NCBI RefSeq assembly: GCF_004349245.1
Contig: NZ_SMLC01000077.1
Location: 1 to 34,027 of the forward strand
Length of the DNA stretch: 34,027 nucleotides
Source: Actinomadura sp. 6K520
Lineage (GTDB): Bacteria > Actinomycetota > Actinomycetes > Streptosporangiales > Streptosporangiaceae
Direction: 5' to 3'
Notes under the pieces: generated by a model
What the model was told of the DNA's origin: nothing
What the model saw: only the letters and a program-made list of their open reading frames with translations
Database searches by the model: none
Translations under genes and position numbers: made by a program
Shown here: positions 6,691 to 14,413 of the stretch, in pieces
Layout: each line of letters begins with the position of its first letter
How positions within the stretch are numbered: the first letter of the stretch is position 1

Positions 6691-8000
6691 GCACGCTGGA
6701 CGCCGCGCTCACCGCCCGCCTGGGCGCGGCCGTGTCGAACCTCGTCCGGCTGTCGGGCGGCGCCAGCCGCGAGACCTGGTCGTTCGACGCGGACGGCCGC
6801 CCGCTGATCCTGCGCCGCGACCGGCCGGGGACCATCGACCCCACCGCGCTGGCGCGGGAGGCCGCCCTGCTGGCCTCTGCCGCGGCCGCCGGCGTCCCCG
6901 TCCCCGAACTGGTCGACCACGGCGACGACCTGGCCGGCGTCCCCTTCCTGATCATGGGGCGGCTGTCCGGCGAGACGATCCCCCGCCGGCTCCTGCGCGA
7001 CGAGCGGTTCGCGCGGGTGCGCGGCCGCCTCGCCCGCGACCTCGGCGGCATCCTGGCGCGGCTGCACACGATGGCGCCCGTTTCCGGCCTGCCCGACGAG
7101 GACCCGCTCGCCGTCCTCGTCGCGTTCTACGAGGACTTCGACGAGCCGCGGCCCGCCGTCGAACTCGCCCTGCGCTGGCTGCGGGACCACCGCCCGCCCG
7201 CGTCCGGCCGCCGGACGGTCGTGCACGGCGACTTCCGCAACGGCAACCTGATGATCGACGCGACCGGGGTGACGGGCGTCCTCGACTGGGAGCTCACCCA
7301 CCTCGGCGACCCGGCCGAGGACCTCGGCTGGCTCTGCGTGAAGGCCTGGCGCTTCGGTTCACCGCACGCGGCCGGCGGCTTCGGCTCCCGCGAAGACCTC
7401 CTCGCCGGCTACGCCGCCGCGGGCGGCACCCCGCCCACCCCCGAAGAACTCCGCTGGTGGGAGGTCTTCGGCACGCTGCGCTGGACGATCCTGTGCCGCC
7501 TCCAGGCCGAGCGCTTCCTGAGCGGGACGGACCCGTCCATCGAGTTCGCCGCCCTGGGGCGGAGGGTCTGCGAGCAGGAACACGACCTCCTCCTGGCCCT
7601 CGGCCTGACCGAACCGATGACCGTCCAGGACCCGCTGGAGACCGTCCAGGCCACCGCGACACCGCCCCATGACCGCCCCGACGCGTCCGCCCTGATCGAG
7701 GTTGTGGGCGCGTACCTCACGGAGGCCGAGCAACCCGACGACCGGCTCCGCTTCCACGCCCGCGTGGCCGTGTCCGCGCTCCGTATAGCGCGCCGGGAGA
7801 TCCTCCTGGCCGAGACCCACAGGGCCGCCCACCGCGAGCGCCTCCGCAAACTCGACTGCGCTACCGACGCCGACCTCGCGAAGGCCATCCGCGAAGGCGC
7901 CCTGGACGACCGAAAGGACGAGGTGGTCGCCGCGGTGCGCGCCTCCGTCATCGACAAACTCACCGTGGCCAACCCAGGCCACCTCGCCCTCCCCGGCTGA
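6687..8000 (+). CDS. APH-family phosphotransferase fused to a DUF6285-like domain
   Basis: This is a 437-residue protein. Residues about 10-320 form an aminoglycoside-phosphotransferase/choline-kinase-like fold: nucleotide-loop region GGASRETWSF, catalytic VVHGDFRNGNLM and metal-binding GVLDWELTHLGDP. It is closest to the phosphotransferases linked to acyl-CoA dehydrogenases in actinobacteria, not to antibiotic-resistance enzymes. Residues about 330-437 match DUF6285 as I remember it (LRFHARVAVSALRIARRE, then a C-terminal VIDKLTVANP). In relatives that domain is usually a separate neighbouring gene. No alternative upstream start exists in frame, so translation probably depends on the mini-ORF whose stop overlaps this ATG. 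The role is likely in a CoA-linked catabolic pathway controlled by the TetR protein; the substrate is unknown. Confidence 0.82.
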   Translation: MSTLDAALTARLGAAVSNLVRLSGGASRETWSFDADGRPLILRRDRPGTIDPTALAREAALLASAAAAGVPVPELVDHGDDLAGVPFLIMGRLSGETIPRRLLRDERFARVRGRLARDLGGILARLHTMAPVSGLPDEDPLAVLVAFYEDFDEPRPAVELALRWLRDHRPPASGRRTVVHGDFRNGNLMIDATGVTGVLDWELTHLGDPAEDLGWLCVKAWRFGSPHAAGGFGSREDLLAGYAAAGGTPPTPEELRWWEVFGTLRWTILCRLQAERFLSGTDPSIEFAALGRRVCEQEHDLLLALGLTEPMTVQDPLETVQATATPPHDRPDASALIEVVGAYLTEAEQPDDRLRFHARVAVSALRIARREILLAETHRAAHRERLRKLDCATDADLAKAIREGALDDRKDEVVAAVRASVIDKLTVANPGHLALPG

Positions 8001-8056
8001 AGAACCGAAGCTCTTGGCGGTGCGTCAAATGGTTTGAACACACCGTAAGGAGCAAA

Positions 8057-8365
8057 ATGATCCGTCCCCTTCACGCCGTGGCCGCCCTCGTGCTCGGCGC
8101 CGCCCTCGTGCTGACCGGCTGCCAGGTCAACAGCCACACATGCAGAAACGGCGAATGCCACGTGACCACGACCGGGACCGGCAACACCTTGGACATCATG
8201 GACTGGGACGTCAGGGTCACCGAAATCTCCGGCGACTCGGCCACCTTCACCGTCGATCACTCGCCCCCGGTCAGGATCGCCGTGGGCCGCAGCGAGCGGG
8301 TCGGTGCGGCCAAGATCAGGGTGACCTCCATCGAGGGCGAAACGCTCAAGTTCGACGTCAAGTAG
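8057..8365 (+). CDS. Small putative lipoprotein
   Basis: This is a 102-residue exported protein. The first 22 residues form a signal peptide with lipobox LVLTGC, so mature Cys22 should be lipid-modified and the protein anchored on the outer face of the membrane. The mature part is about 80 residues, with two further cysteines close to the N-terminus (CRNGEC), and looks beta-rich (VRVTEIS, ATFTVD, KIRVTSI, LKFDV). No family is recognised. GTAAGGAG precedes the ATG. It is 56 bp after the phosphotransferase gene but functionally unrelated in appearance. Confidence 0.75.
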   Translation: MIRPLHAVAALVLGAALVLTGCQVNSHTCRNGECHVTTTGTGNTLDIMDWDVRVTEISGDSATFTVDHSPPVRIAVGRSERVGAAKIRVTSIEGETLKFDVK

Positions 8366-8433
8366 CCGACGCGTTCGCTGCGTCCCGCGCCCGTTCCGGC
8401 CGGATGGTCTGCGGCGAGTTCGGTCGCCAGCAG

Positions 8434-8460
8434 GAGGCCGTCCATCCGGCGGACGGCCTC
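8434..8460. terminator. Hairpin terminator between convergent genes
   Basis: A 10-bp perfect stem GAGGCCGTCC (8434-8443) / GGACGGCCTC (8451-8460) has a 7-base loop. It lies after the lipoprotein gene, and its right arm runs into the stop codon of the minus-strand reductase gene (8459-8461). Confidence 0.75.
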
Positions 8461-9355
8461 AGAGGCTCGGACCACCGACGGGGGTGACGTGGTCGAGTGC
8501 GGTGAGGTCCTCGTCGTCCAGGTGGATGCGGTCGACGGCGAGGTTCTCTTCCAGGTGGGCCACCGAGCTCGTGCCGGGGATCAGCAGCATGCGGTCGTAG
8601 TGGGCCAGCAGCCAGGCGAGGGCCGTCTGGGACGCCGAGGCGTGGTGCTTGGCGGCCACCGAGGCGATCACCGGGTCGGCGGCCAGCGCCTTCGGGCCGC
8701 CGGTGAACGCGGAGCCGAGCGGGTAGTAGGGGACGTACGCGATGCCGTGCTCGCGGCAGAGGTCGACGACCGGCTCGTCCGTGCGGTTCGCGATGCCGAA
8801 CGCGTTCTGCACCGCGGCGATCGGGGTGATCTCAAGGGCGGCCCGGACGACGTCGGCCGAGGCCGTCGAGAGGCCGATGAGGTCCAGCTTGCCCTCGTCG
8901 CGCAGGTCGGTCAGGACGCCGAGTTGCTCGGCGAGCGGGACGGGGTCCGGCTCGGCGCCCCCCACGCCGAAACGCATGTTCACCAGGTCGATTCGTTCGA
9001 GCCGCAGGGTGCGCAGGTCCTGCTCCACGGTCGCCCGCAGCTGCTCCGGGCGGGAGGCCCGGACCCAGCCGCCTTCCCCGTCGCGGGCGCCGCCGACCTT
9101 CGTGGCGATGACGAGGTCGTCCGGGTAGGGGTGCAGCACCTCGGCGATGAGTTCGTTGACGACGTCGGGACCGTAGGGCTGCGCGGTGTCGATGTGGTCG
9201 ACGTCGAGCTCGACGGCGCGGCGCAGCACCGCGCGGGCCGCGGCCGGGTCCTTGGGCGGGCCGAGCACCCATGGGCCGGCGAGCTGCATCGCGCCGAAGC
9301 CGATGCGCCGCACGATCCTGCCGCCGAGCGGCGATGTCCGAGTGATGGTGGTCAT
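8459..9355 (-). CDS. Aldo/keto reductase family oxidoreductase
   Basis: This is a 298-residue NADPH-dependent TIM-barrel reductase. Catalytic Asp and Tyr are seen in HIDTAQPYG and the Lys in VIATKVGG. The fourth residue, usually His, lies in IDLVNMRFG and appears to be Asn, as in some actinobacterial subgroups. The C-terminal cofactor region reads LLIPGTSSVAHLEENL. The physiological substrate is unknown. ATG at 9353-9355 is chosen; a CATAGT hexamer sits six bases upstream and no Shine-Dalgarno is present, so the mRNA is probably leaderless. The gene is divergent from an XRE regulator, a frequent arrangement in which the regulator controls the reductase. Confidence 0.88.
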   Translation of the reverse strand: MTTITRTSPLGGRIVRRIGFGAMQLAGPWVLGPPKDPAAARAVLRRAVELDVDHIDTAQPYGPDVVNELIAEVLHPYPDDLVIATKVGGARDGEGGWVRASRPEQLRATVEQDLRTLRLERIDLVNMRFGVGGAEPDPVPLAEQLGVLTDLRDEGKLDLIGLSTASADVVRAALEITPIAAVQNAFGIANRTDEPVVDLCREHGIAYVPYYPLGSAFTGGPKALAADPVIASVAAKHHASASQTALAWLLAHYDRMLLIPGTSSVAHLEENLAVDRIHLDDEDLTALDHVTPVGGPSL

Positions 9356-9361
9356 GCGTCG

Positions 9362-9452
9362 ACTATGGGGGCCCACGCGGCGGCACTACGAGTGGCAGCG
9401 GCATCCTCGGACGCACAGACCCACCCTTCTCGGCGCATCCGGCACCTAACCT
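9362..9452. promoter_or_regulatory. Divergent leaderless-type promoters of reductase and XRE genes
   Basis: On the minus strand CATAGT (9367-9362) lies six bases before the reductase ATG. On the plus strand TAACCT (9447-9452) lies seven bases before the XRE ATG at 9460. Both spacings put the transcript start at the start codon. A GGAG at 9455-9458 also precedes the XRE gene, so that case is ambiguous. Confidence 0.45.
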
Positions 9453-9459
9453 TTGGAGC

Positions 9460-10353
9460 ATGGCCAACAACGGTGAGCTGCGGGAGTTCCTGCGCACCCG
9501 GCGGGCGCGCGTCCGCCCCGAGGACGTGGGCATCGAGACCGGCGGCCGGCGCCGCGTCCCGGGCCTGCGGCGCGAGGAGGTCGCGCTGCTGGCCGGGGTG
9601 AGCCTCGACTACTACGCGCGCCTTGAGCAGGGCCGCCGCCACCTGCAGCCGTCCGACCAGGTGCTCGACGCGATCGCCCGCGCGTTGCGGCTGGCGGAGG
9701 TGGAGCGGCTGCACCTCCACAACCTCGTCCGGTCGACCGTGGTGCCCGAGCCCGGCGAACTGCGGGTCGCGCCGCTCGACGCGGGCATGCGGACGATGCT
9801 CGACAGCCTCAAGATCCCCGCGATCATCATCGACTCGCGCGGAGACGTGCACGCGATGAACCGCCTGGGACGGGCGCTAATGGTGGGCCTCGAACCGCTG
9901 CCGTCCGCGGCGGGCAGCCACCCGCGCTGGCTGTTCCTGCGGCCGTCGACGCGCGATCTCCTGACCGACTGGGAGATGAACGCACGCGTGAGCGTCGGGG
10001 TCCTGCGGGAGACCGCGGGCCGCTACCCGCGCGACAGGGAGCTGCACGCGCTGATCGGCGAACTGTCCGTCGCCAGTCCCGAGTTCCGCAGCTGGTGGGC
10101 CGAGCACGATGTCGACACGCGGTGCCGCGGCCCCAAGCGATTCCGCCATCCCGTCGTCGGTGAGCTCGTCATGCACGTCGAGGTGCTGCGGTTCCAGGAC
10201 GGGGAGCGCTGGCTCTACACCTATGCGGCGGAACCCGGATCGCACTCCGCGGAGGCGCTGCGGTTGCTCGGCACGTGGGCCGCGACGCAGGACGCCGAGG
10301 AAAACGGCGTTCCGCGCGCCGAGCCGGGCGTCAGGTCCGGTGGGACGCGTTGA
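9460..10353 (+). CDS. XRE-family regulator with MmyB-like ligand-binding domain
   Basis: This is a 297-residue transcription factor. The N-terminal XRE helix-turn-helix occupies about residues 5-80, with the signature RRVPGLRREEVALLAGVS and YYARLEQGRR. The remainder (about 105-270) is the PAS-like MmyB domain (IIIDSRGDVHAMNRLGRAL, then PRWLFLRPSTRDL), which in characterised members binds fatty acid-like ligands. Such regulators commonly control a divergent oxidoreductase gene, here the aldo/keto reductase 105 bp away. The 3' end overlaps the convergent sigma-factor gene by 23 bp. Confidence 0.9.
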   Translation: MANNGELREFLRTRRARVRPEDVGIETGGRRRVPGLRREEVALLAGVSLDYYARLEQGRRHLQPSDQVLDAIARALRLAEVERLHLHNLVRSTVVPEPGELRVAPLDAGMRTMLDSLKIPAIIIDSRGDVHAMNRLGRALMVGLEPLPSAAGSHPRWLFLRPSTRDLLTDWEMNARVSVGVLRETAGRYPRDRELHALIGELSVASPEFRSWWAEHDVDTRCRGPKRFRHPVVGELVMHVEVLRFQDGERWLYTYAAEPGSHSAEALRLLGTWAATQDAEENGVPRAEPGVRSGGTR

Positions 10354-11488
10354 GGCGGGCGGCCTGGCGGGTCAGGTGGTCGCGTTCGGCGAGGTTGGGG
10401 GCCTTGTGGGCCGCCTCGGCGTACAGGCGCGCCGCCGTCGTCAGATCGCCGTCGCGTTCGTGCAGGTACGCCGCCACGGCGGTGTAGCGGGGTAGGGAGG
10501 CGTCCAGCTCCGCGAGGGCCTTCAGGCCGGCGCGGGGGCCGTCGGCCTCGCCCACGGCCACCGCGCGGTTGAGCCGGACGACCGGGCTGCCGGTCAGCCG
10601 CACGAGCTCGTCGTACCACTCGACGATCTGCACCCAGTCGGTCTCCTCGGCGGTGAGCGCGTCGGCGTGGAGGGCGGCGATCGCGGCCTGGGCCTGGAAC
10701 TCGCCCAGCCGGTCGCGGGCCAGGGCCGCCTGGAGGATCTCGATGCCCTCGGCGATCAGGCCGGTGTCCCAGCGGGCCCGGTCCTGCTCGGCGAGCGGCA
10801 CGAGGCTGCCGCCGGGGGCGGTGCGGGCGGCGCGCCGGGCGTGGTGGATCAGCATGAGGGCGAGCAGCCCCGCCACCTCGGGGTGGTCGACCATCGCGGC
10901 GAGCTGCCGGGTGAGCCGGATCGCCTCGGCGGCCAGGTCGACGTCGCCGGAGTAGCCCTCGTTGAACACCAGGTAGAGGACGCGCAGCACGGTGGCGACG
11001 TCGCCGGGCCGGTCGAAGCGCACGCCGGAGACGGTGCGTTTGGCCCGGCTGATGCGCTGCGCCATGGTCGCCTCGGGCACCAGGTACGCCTGGGCGATCT
11101 GCCGGGTGGTCAGCCCGCCGACGGCGCGCAGCGTGAGCGCGACCGCCGACGACGGCGTCAGCGACGGGTGCGCGCACAGGAAGTAGAGCTGGAGCGTGTC
11201 GTCCACGCCGGACGCGGGGCCGGGCGGCGGCTCCTCCTCGACCACGTCCTCCCGGCGGCGGCGTGCGGTCTCCGCCTTGGTCGCGTCGAGGAACTTGCGC
11301 CAGGCCACGGTGATCAGCCAGCCCTTGGGATCGCGGGGCTCGTCGTCCGGCCAGACCCGGATCGCCTCCACCAGGGCGTCCTGGACGGCGTCCTCGGCCG
11401 CCGCGAAGTCGGCTCCGCGGCGGACGAGGATCGCCAGGACGTGCGGTGTGAGGCTGCGCAGCAGTACCTCGTCCACCTGGAAGGTCAC
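10331..11488 (-). CDS. ECF42-type RNA polymerase sigma factor with C-terminal TPR-like extension
   Basis: This 385-residue sigma factor has region 2 at about residues 10-80 (AEDAVQDALVEA, PKGWLITVAWRKFLD) and region 4 at about 110-165 (LTTRQIAQAYLVPEATMAQRISRAK). It is followed by a 200-residue helical extension (LRVLYLVFNEGYSG onward) typical of ECF42/DUF6596 proteins. In that group there is no classical anti-sigma factor; the extension regulates activity and the sigma is linked to a DGPF (YCII-related) protein. That is exactly the neighbour here: the GTG start overlaps the DGPF gene's TGA as GTGA, so translation is coupled. A motif resembling the ECF42 target promoter precedes the operon, suggesting autoregulation. 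Confidence 0.9.
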   Translation of the reverse strand: MTFQVDEVLLRSLTPHVLAILVRRGADFAAAEDAVQDALVEAIRVWPDDEPRDPKGWLITVAWRKFLDATKAETARRRREDVVEEEPPPGPASGVDDTLQLYFLCAHPSLTPSSAVALTLRAVGGLTTRQIAQAYLVPEATMAQRISRAKRTVSGVRFDRPGDVATVLRVLYLVFNEGYSGDVDLAAEAIRLTRQLAAMVDHPEVAGLLALMLIHHARRAARTAPGGSLVPLAEQDRARWDTGLIAEGIEILQAALARDRLGEFQAQAAIAALHADALTAEETDWVQIVEWYDELVRLTGSPVVRLNRAVAVGEADGPRAGLKALAELDASLPRYTAVAAYLHERDGDLTTAARLYAEAAHKAPNLAERDHLTRQAARLNASHRT

Positions 11489-11892
11489 TCGTTGATGGTA
11501 GGCGGCTGCGTGAAGATCGGGCGCAGCTCCAGCCACTCGTGGATCGGCTTGCCGCCCGCGCCGGGCGCGGCCGACAGCTCCGCCGCCAGCTCCAGCGCCC
11601 GCTCGTAGCTGTCCACGTCGATCACCATCCACCCGGCGATGAGGTCCTTGGTCTCGGCGAACGGCCCGTCGGTGACGGGCGGGCGGCCCTCACCGTCGTA
11701 CCGGACCCACGTCCCCTCGGGCGCGAGCGCCCGCTCGTCGACGAACTCGCCGGTCTGCTCCAGCCGGGTCGCGAAGTCCGCCATGTACTGGATGTGGGCG
11801 GAGATCTCCTCCGGCGTCCACTTGTCCATCGGCACGTCGTTGACCGCCGCCGGGGCGCCGCGGTAGTGCTTCAGCAGCAGGTACTTGGCCAT
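11485..11892 (-). CDS. YCII-related DGPF domain protein
   Basis: This 135-residue protein is a ferredoxin-like alpha/beta protein of the YCII/DGPF family. The defining motif is visible as TDGPFAETKDLIAGW near residue 70. The N-terminal KYLLLKHY strand and the C-terminal IHEWLELRPI segment are typical. The biochemical role of DGPF proteins is not established; they are consistently encoded with ECF42 sigma factors and are their targets. First gene of the two-gene operon; GAGGAG lies ten bases before the ATG. The cognate promoter appears to be at 11944-11970. Confidence 0.88.
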   Translation of the reverse strand: MAKYLLLKHYRGAPAAVNDVPMDKWTPEEISAHIQYMADFATRLEQTGEFVDERALAPEGTWVRYDGEGRPPVTDGPFAETKDLIAGWMVIDVDSYERALELAAELSAAPGAGGKPIHEWLELRPIFTQPPTINE

Positions 11893-11943
11893 CGTGTGTC
11901 TCCTCGGTGTTCGTGCGACCCATGTCGTCGCGGTCACACCGGG

Positions 11944-11970
11944 GACGACGCCCGCCCCCGGTTCTCGACA
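11944..11970 (-). promoter_or_regulatory. Candidate ECF42-type promoter (TGTCGA / CGTC)
   Basis: On the minus strand TGTCGA (11970-11965) is followed after 17 bases by CGTC (11947-11944), about 50 bases upstream of the DGPF start codon. As I recall, ECF42 promoters combine a TGTCGA -35 element with a CGTC-like -10 element, so this fits self-recognition by the sigma factor encoded in the operon. Confidence 0.5.
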
Positions 11971-12115
11971 TCGCCACCAAGAATCTTTCCCGCACCCGCG
12001 GCCCATGCTGCCCGTGCCCGGACGTCGTCCGAGCAGGAACCGAGAAGCACCGCGCTCACCGGCCGTCCTAGCGTGAGGGAACGCGGACAGCAGGTGTGAC
12101 CAAAGGAGAGAACCC

Positions 12116-12505
12116 GTGTCATTGCAGGTGAGCGTCATCATGCTCGGCGTCAAGGACGTCGACAGGGCCAAGAGCTTCTACGTCGACGCACTGGGATGCA
12201 AGGTCGAGCAGGACTATCCCGGTTTCGTCAGGTGCAGCCTCGGCGACGGTTCCTCGGAACTGGCCCTCTACGAGTGGGACGAGGTAGCGGGTGACGCCGG
12301 CGTCGACCCCGAGGGCTCGGGCTTCCGCGGCACCTCGTTCCATTTCATCACCGGCTCCAGGGAAGAGGTGGACGACGTCCTCCAGACCGCGGAGACCGCC
12401 GGCGCCACGATCGTCAAGGCTGCGGCCGCCGCCGAATGGGGCGGGTACTCCGGCCACTTCAGCGACCCGGACGGCCACCTGTGGAAGGTCGCCACCGCCG
12501 CCTGA
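12116..12505 (+). CDS. VOC family protein (glyoxalase-like)
   Basis: This is a 129-residue, single-module-pair VOC protein. It shows the paired beta-alpha-beta signature VKDVDRAKSFYVDALG at about residues 13-28 and FSDPDGHLWKVATA at the C-terminus. Metal ligands are only partly recognisable: His in TSFHFITGS and Glu/Trp near the end differ from glyoxalase I, so a binding or resistance role is as likely as catalysis. The GTG start at 12116 is well supported by AAAGGAGAG nine bases upstream. It is divergent from the DGPF/sigma operon with a 223-bp gap; co-regulation by that sigma factor is possible, since small VOC and DGPF genes often occur together. Confidence 0.82.
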   Translation: MSLQVSVIMLGVKDVDRAKSFYVDALGCKVEQDYPGFVRCSLGDGSSELALYEWDEVAGDAGVDPEGSGFRGTSFHFITGSREEVDDVLQTAETAGATIVKAAAAAEWGGYSGHFSDPDGHLWKVATAA

Positions 12506-12519
12506 CCCCGGGCTCGGCC

Positions 12520-13278
12520 TCAGGCTTCTTCGGGGTCGCGGCCCACGGCGTGGCGGCCGCCGTCCACGGGGAGGACGGCGCCGTTGACGAAGCTCGCCTC
12601 GGCCGAGAGCAGGTAGGCGACGGCGGCGGCCACCTCGTCCGGGCGGCCGACCCGGCCGGCCGGGTGGAGCAGGCGCATCTCGTGCTCGATGCGCGCGGCC
12701 TCCGCCGGGGTCTGGCGGCCGAGGAAGGTCTCGTACCGTTCGGTCGTGATCGAGCCGAGCGCCACGGCGTTGGTCCGGATGCCGTGCGGGCCGTGGTCGA
12801 CGGCCAGGGCGCGGGTGAGGGCCTCGGTGGCCGCCTTCGCCGTCGCGTACGGCAGGGAGCCGCGCACCGGCCGCTGCGCCTGGTGGGACGACACGTTCAC
12901 GATGGCGCCGCCCGTCCCGGCGTCCCGGAAGCGGCGCACGGCCGTCACGCAGCCGATCACGGCGGGGTGGAAGTTCAGCGCGATCAGGTCGAGGAGTTCG
13001 GTCGCGGACGGGTCCGCCACGTCGCGGAAGACGGCGGCGTTGTTGACCCAGCCCGCGAGCGTCCCCGCTTCCTGCGCCAAGTCGGCGGCCCGGTCCGCGA
13101 CGCTCTGGTCCGCGGCGTCGCCCACGACCGAGGTCACGTCGGGGTGGTCATGGGTCCACTCGACCGCGGCCGGGTCCAGCTCGATGACGACGACCTTCCC
13201 GCCGCCGGCCAGCAGTCGTTCGACGATGGCCCGGCCGACGCCGCGTCCGCCACCGGTCACCACATAGGACTCGCTCAC
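12520..13278 (-). CDS. SDR family NAD(P)-dependent oxidoreductase
   Basis: This is a 252-residue classical short-chain dehydrogenase. The cofactor motif TGGGRGVG occurs at about residues 8-15, NNAA near 85, catalytic Ser in NVSS and the pair YATAK near 150. The C-terminal FVNGAVLPVDGG is typical. The acidic residue after strand 2 (VIELD) suggests preference for NAD(H) over NADP(H). The substrate is unknown. The GTG start at 13276-13278 has AGAGGGG upstream. The 3' end lies 14 bp from the convergent VOC gene; the 5' end is divergent from the phosphatase gene at 13348. Confidence 0.88.
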   Translation of the reverse strand: MSESYVVTGGGRGVGRAIVERLLAGGGKVVVIELDPAAVEWTHDHPDVTSVVGDAADQSVADRAADLAQEAGTLAGWVNNAAVFRDVADPSATELLDLIALNFHPAVIGCVTAVRRFRDAGTGGAIVNVSSHQAQRPVRGSLPYATAKAATEALTRALAVDHGPHGIRTNAVALGSITTERYETFLGRQTPAEAARIEHEMRLLHPAGRVGRPDEVAAAVAYLLSAEASFVNGAVLPVDGGRHAVGRDPEEA

Positions 13279-13347
13279 TATCGCCCCTCTTCCCGTACGG
13301 TTCCTCCGATCTTCCGTGCCGCGGCGGCCCTGTGTCAGTCTGTCGGC

Positions 13348-14043
13348 GTGATCACGGTGCGGCGGGTGTGGCTGATCAGGCATGGGCAGAGCGAGTCGAA
13401 CGCGGGACTGCCGACCAACGGGCCGGGGGCGTCGCCGCTGACCGAGCGGGGGCGGCGGCAGGCCGCGCGGATGGCCGCGACGTTCACCGAGGCGCCCGCC
13501 CTCATCGTCAGTTCCCCGTTCCTCCGCGCCCGGCAGACCGCGGAGCCGACCGTCGAGCGGTTCCCCGAGGTGCCGTACGAGGAGTGGCCCGTCCAGGAGT
13601 TCACCTTCCTGGGCCGGTTCCACAGCGCGCAGACCACCGGGGAGCAGCGGCGGCCCTTCGCCGACGACTACTGGCAGCGGCTCGACCCCGGTTACGTCAA
13701 CGGCCACGACGGGGAGTCCTTCCGGGCGCTCATCACGCGCGCCCGCGCCTTCCTCGACCGCCTGGCCGAGCGTCCCGCGGACGGCCCGATCGCGGTGTTC
13801 ACGCACGGCGTCTTCACGAAGGCGGTCGTGTGGTCGCTGCTGAGCGGGGTCACCGCCCCCGACGCCGCCGCGATGCGGGCCTTCCGCGACTTCCAGGGGC
13901 TGTACGACGTGCCCAACTGCTCGATCGTCGAGCTGTGGCGCCCCAGCGGGTCGTACGGGTGGCGGGTCGTCGCCGGGGCGACGATGCACCTCGCCGAGAC
14001 GTTCGCGGCGCCCGGGGTCGCGTCGCCCGCGCGCTTCGACTAG
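13348..14043 (+). CDS. Histidine phosphatase family protein
   Basis: This 231-residue phosphoglycerate-mutase-like phosphatase has the catalytic motif IRHGQSESN (His at about residue 12). It also shows TERGRRQAARMA, SSPFLRARQTAEP and the second catalytic His in FTHGVFTKAVV. The fold forms a phosphohistidine intermediate; the substrate is not predictable. The GTG at 13348 is the most upstream codon consistent with the family start (ITVRRVWLIRHG). The stop codon TAG is inside a small tandem duplication. The long open frame upstream to 12436 is antisense to the SDR gene and is not coding. Confidence 0.87.
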   Translation: MITVRRVWLIRHGQSESNAGLPTNGPGASPLTERGRRQAARMAATFTEAPALIVSSPFLRARQTAEPTVERFPEVPYEEWPVQEFTFLGRFHSAQTTGEQRRPFADDYWQRLDPGYVNGHDGESFRALITRARAFLDRLAERPADGPIAVFTHGVFTKAVVWSLLSGVTAPDAAAMRAFRDFQGLYDVPNCSIVELWRPSGSYGWRVVAGATMHLAETFAAPGVASPARFD

Positions 14044-14068
14044 GCGCGCTTAGGCGCGCTTCGACCAG
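14029..14068. repeat. Tandem duplication spanning the stop codon of the phosphatase gene
   Basis: GCGCGCTTCGACTAG (14029-14043) includes the TAG stop. It is followed by a shortened copy GCGCGCTTAG (14044-14053) and by GCGCGCTTCGACCAG (14054-14068). Confidence 0.8.
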
Positions 14069-14106
14069 GCGCCGGGGCCGGTTCACGGGCGGGGGTTAGA
14101 CTCCTT

Positions 14107-14300
14107 CGTGCGGATGGTTCACCCGGGCCCCGTGAGGGCGCGGGTGTCGTAAGAGGGAACCCGGTGCGAATCCGGGACTGCCCCGCAGCGGTGAGTGGGA
14201 ACGACCGCCGTCACCACGCACTGGGCCACCCGGCCTGGGAAGCGACGGCCAGTAGGACGCCTCGGAAGAGGCGGTGCCCGCGAGTCCGAAGACCTGCCTC
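14107..14300 (+). ncRNA. Cobalamin (adenosyl-/methylcobalamin) riboswitch upstream of metE
   Basis: The conserved core of a cobalamin riboswitch is present in order: AGAGGGAA (14152-14159), CGGTGCGAATCCGGGACTG (14162-14180), CCCCGCAGCGGTGAG (14181-14195), a CTGGG/CCTGGGAAG block (14221-14242), CCAGTAGGACGCC (14249-14261) and the B12 box GTCCGAAGACCTGCC (14284-14298). It lies 114 bases before the metE start. Ligand-bound RNA would be expected to block expression of the B12-independent methionine synthase, the usual arrangement. Boundaries are approximate. Control could be by termination or by ribosome-site sequestration; I could not decide which. Confidence 0.93.
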
Positions 14301-14413
14301 CGCCCGTGTACCGGCCGGTACGCGGCGGTCTGCGGCCTCGTGGGAAGGTCTGCGGCACGGCATCGTGCGCACTCCTCCTGCGGGCCGCCCGTGGCACAGC
14401 GAGGGAAGCCGCC

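Noticed and set aside
5981..8000. Antibiotic-resistance aminoglycoside phosphotransferase
   Set aside because: The HGDFRNGNLM and DWELTHLGDP motifs and the DUF6285-like tail place it with CoA-pathway-associated phosphotransferases, not with aminoglycoside-modifying enzymes.
12520..13989. A 489-codon frame extending the SDR gene upstream
   Set aside because: The extension is antisense to the histidine phosphatase. The SDR motif begins just after the GTG at 13278, which has its own ribosome-binding site.
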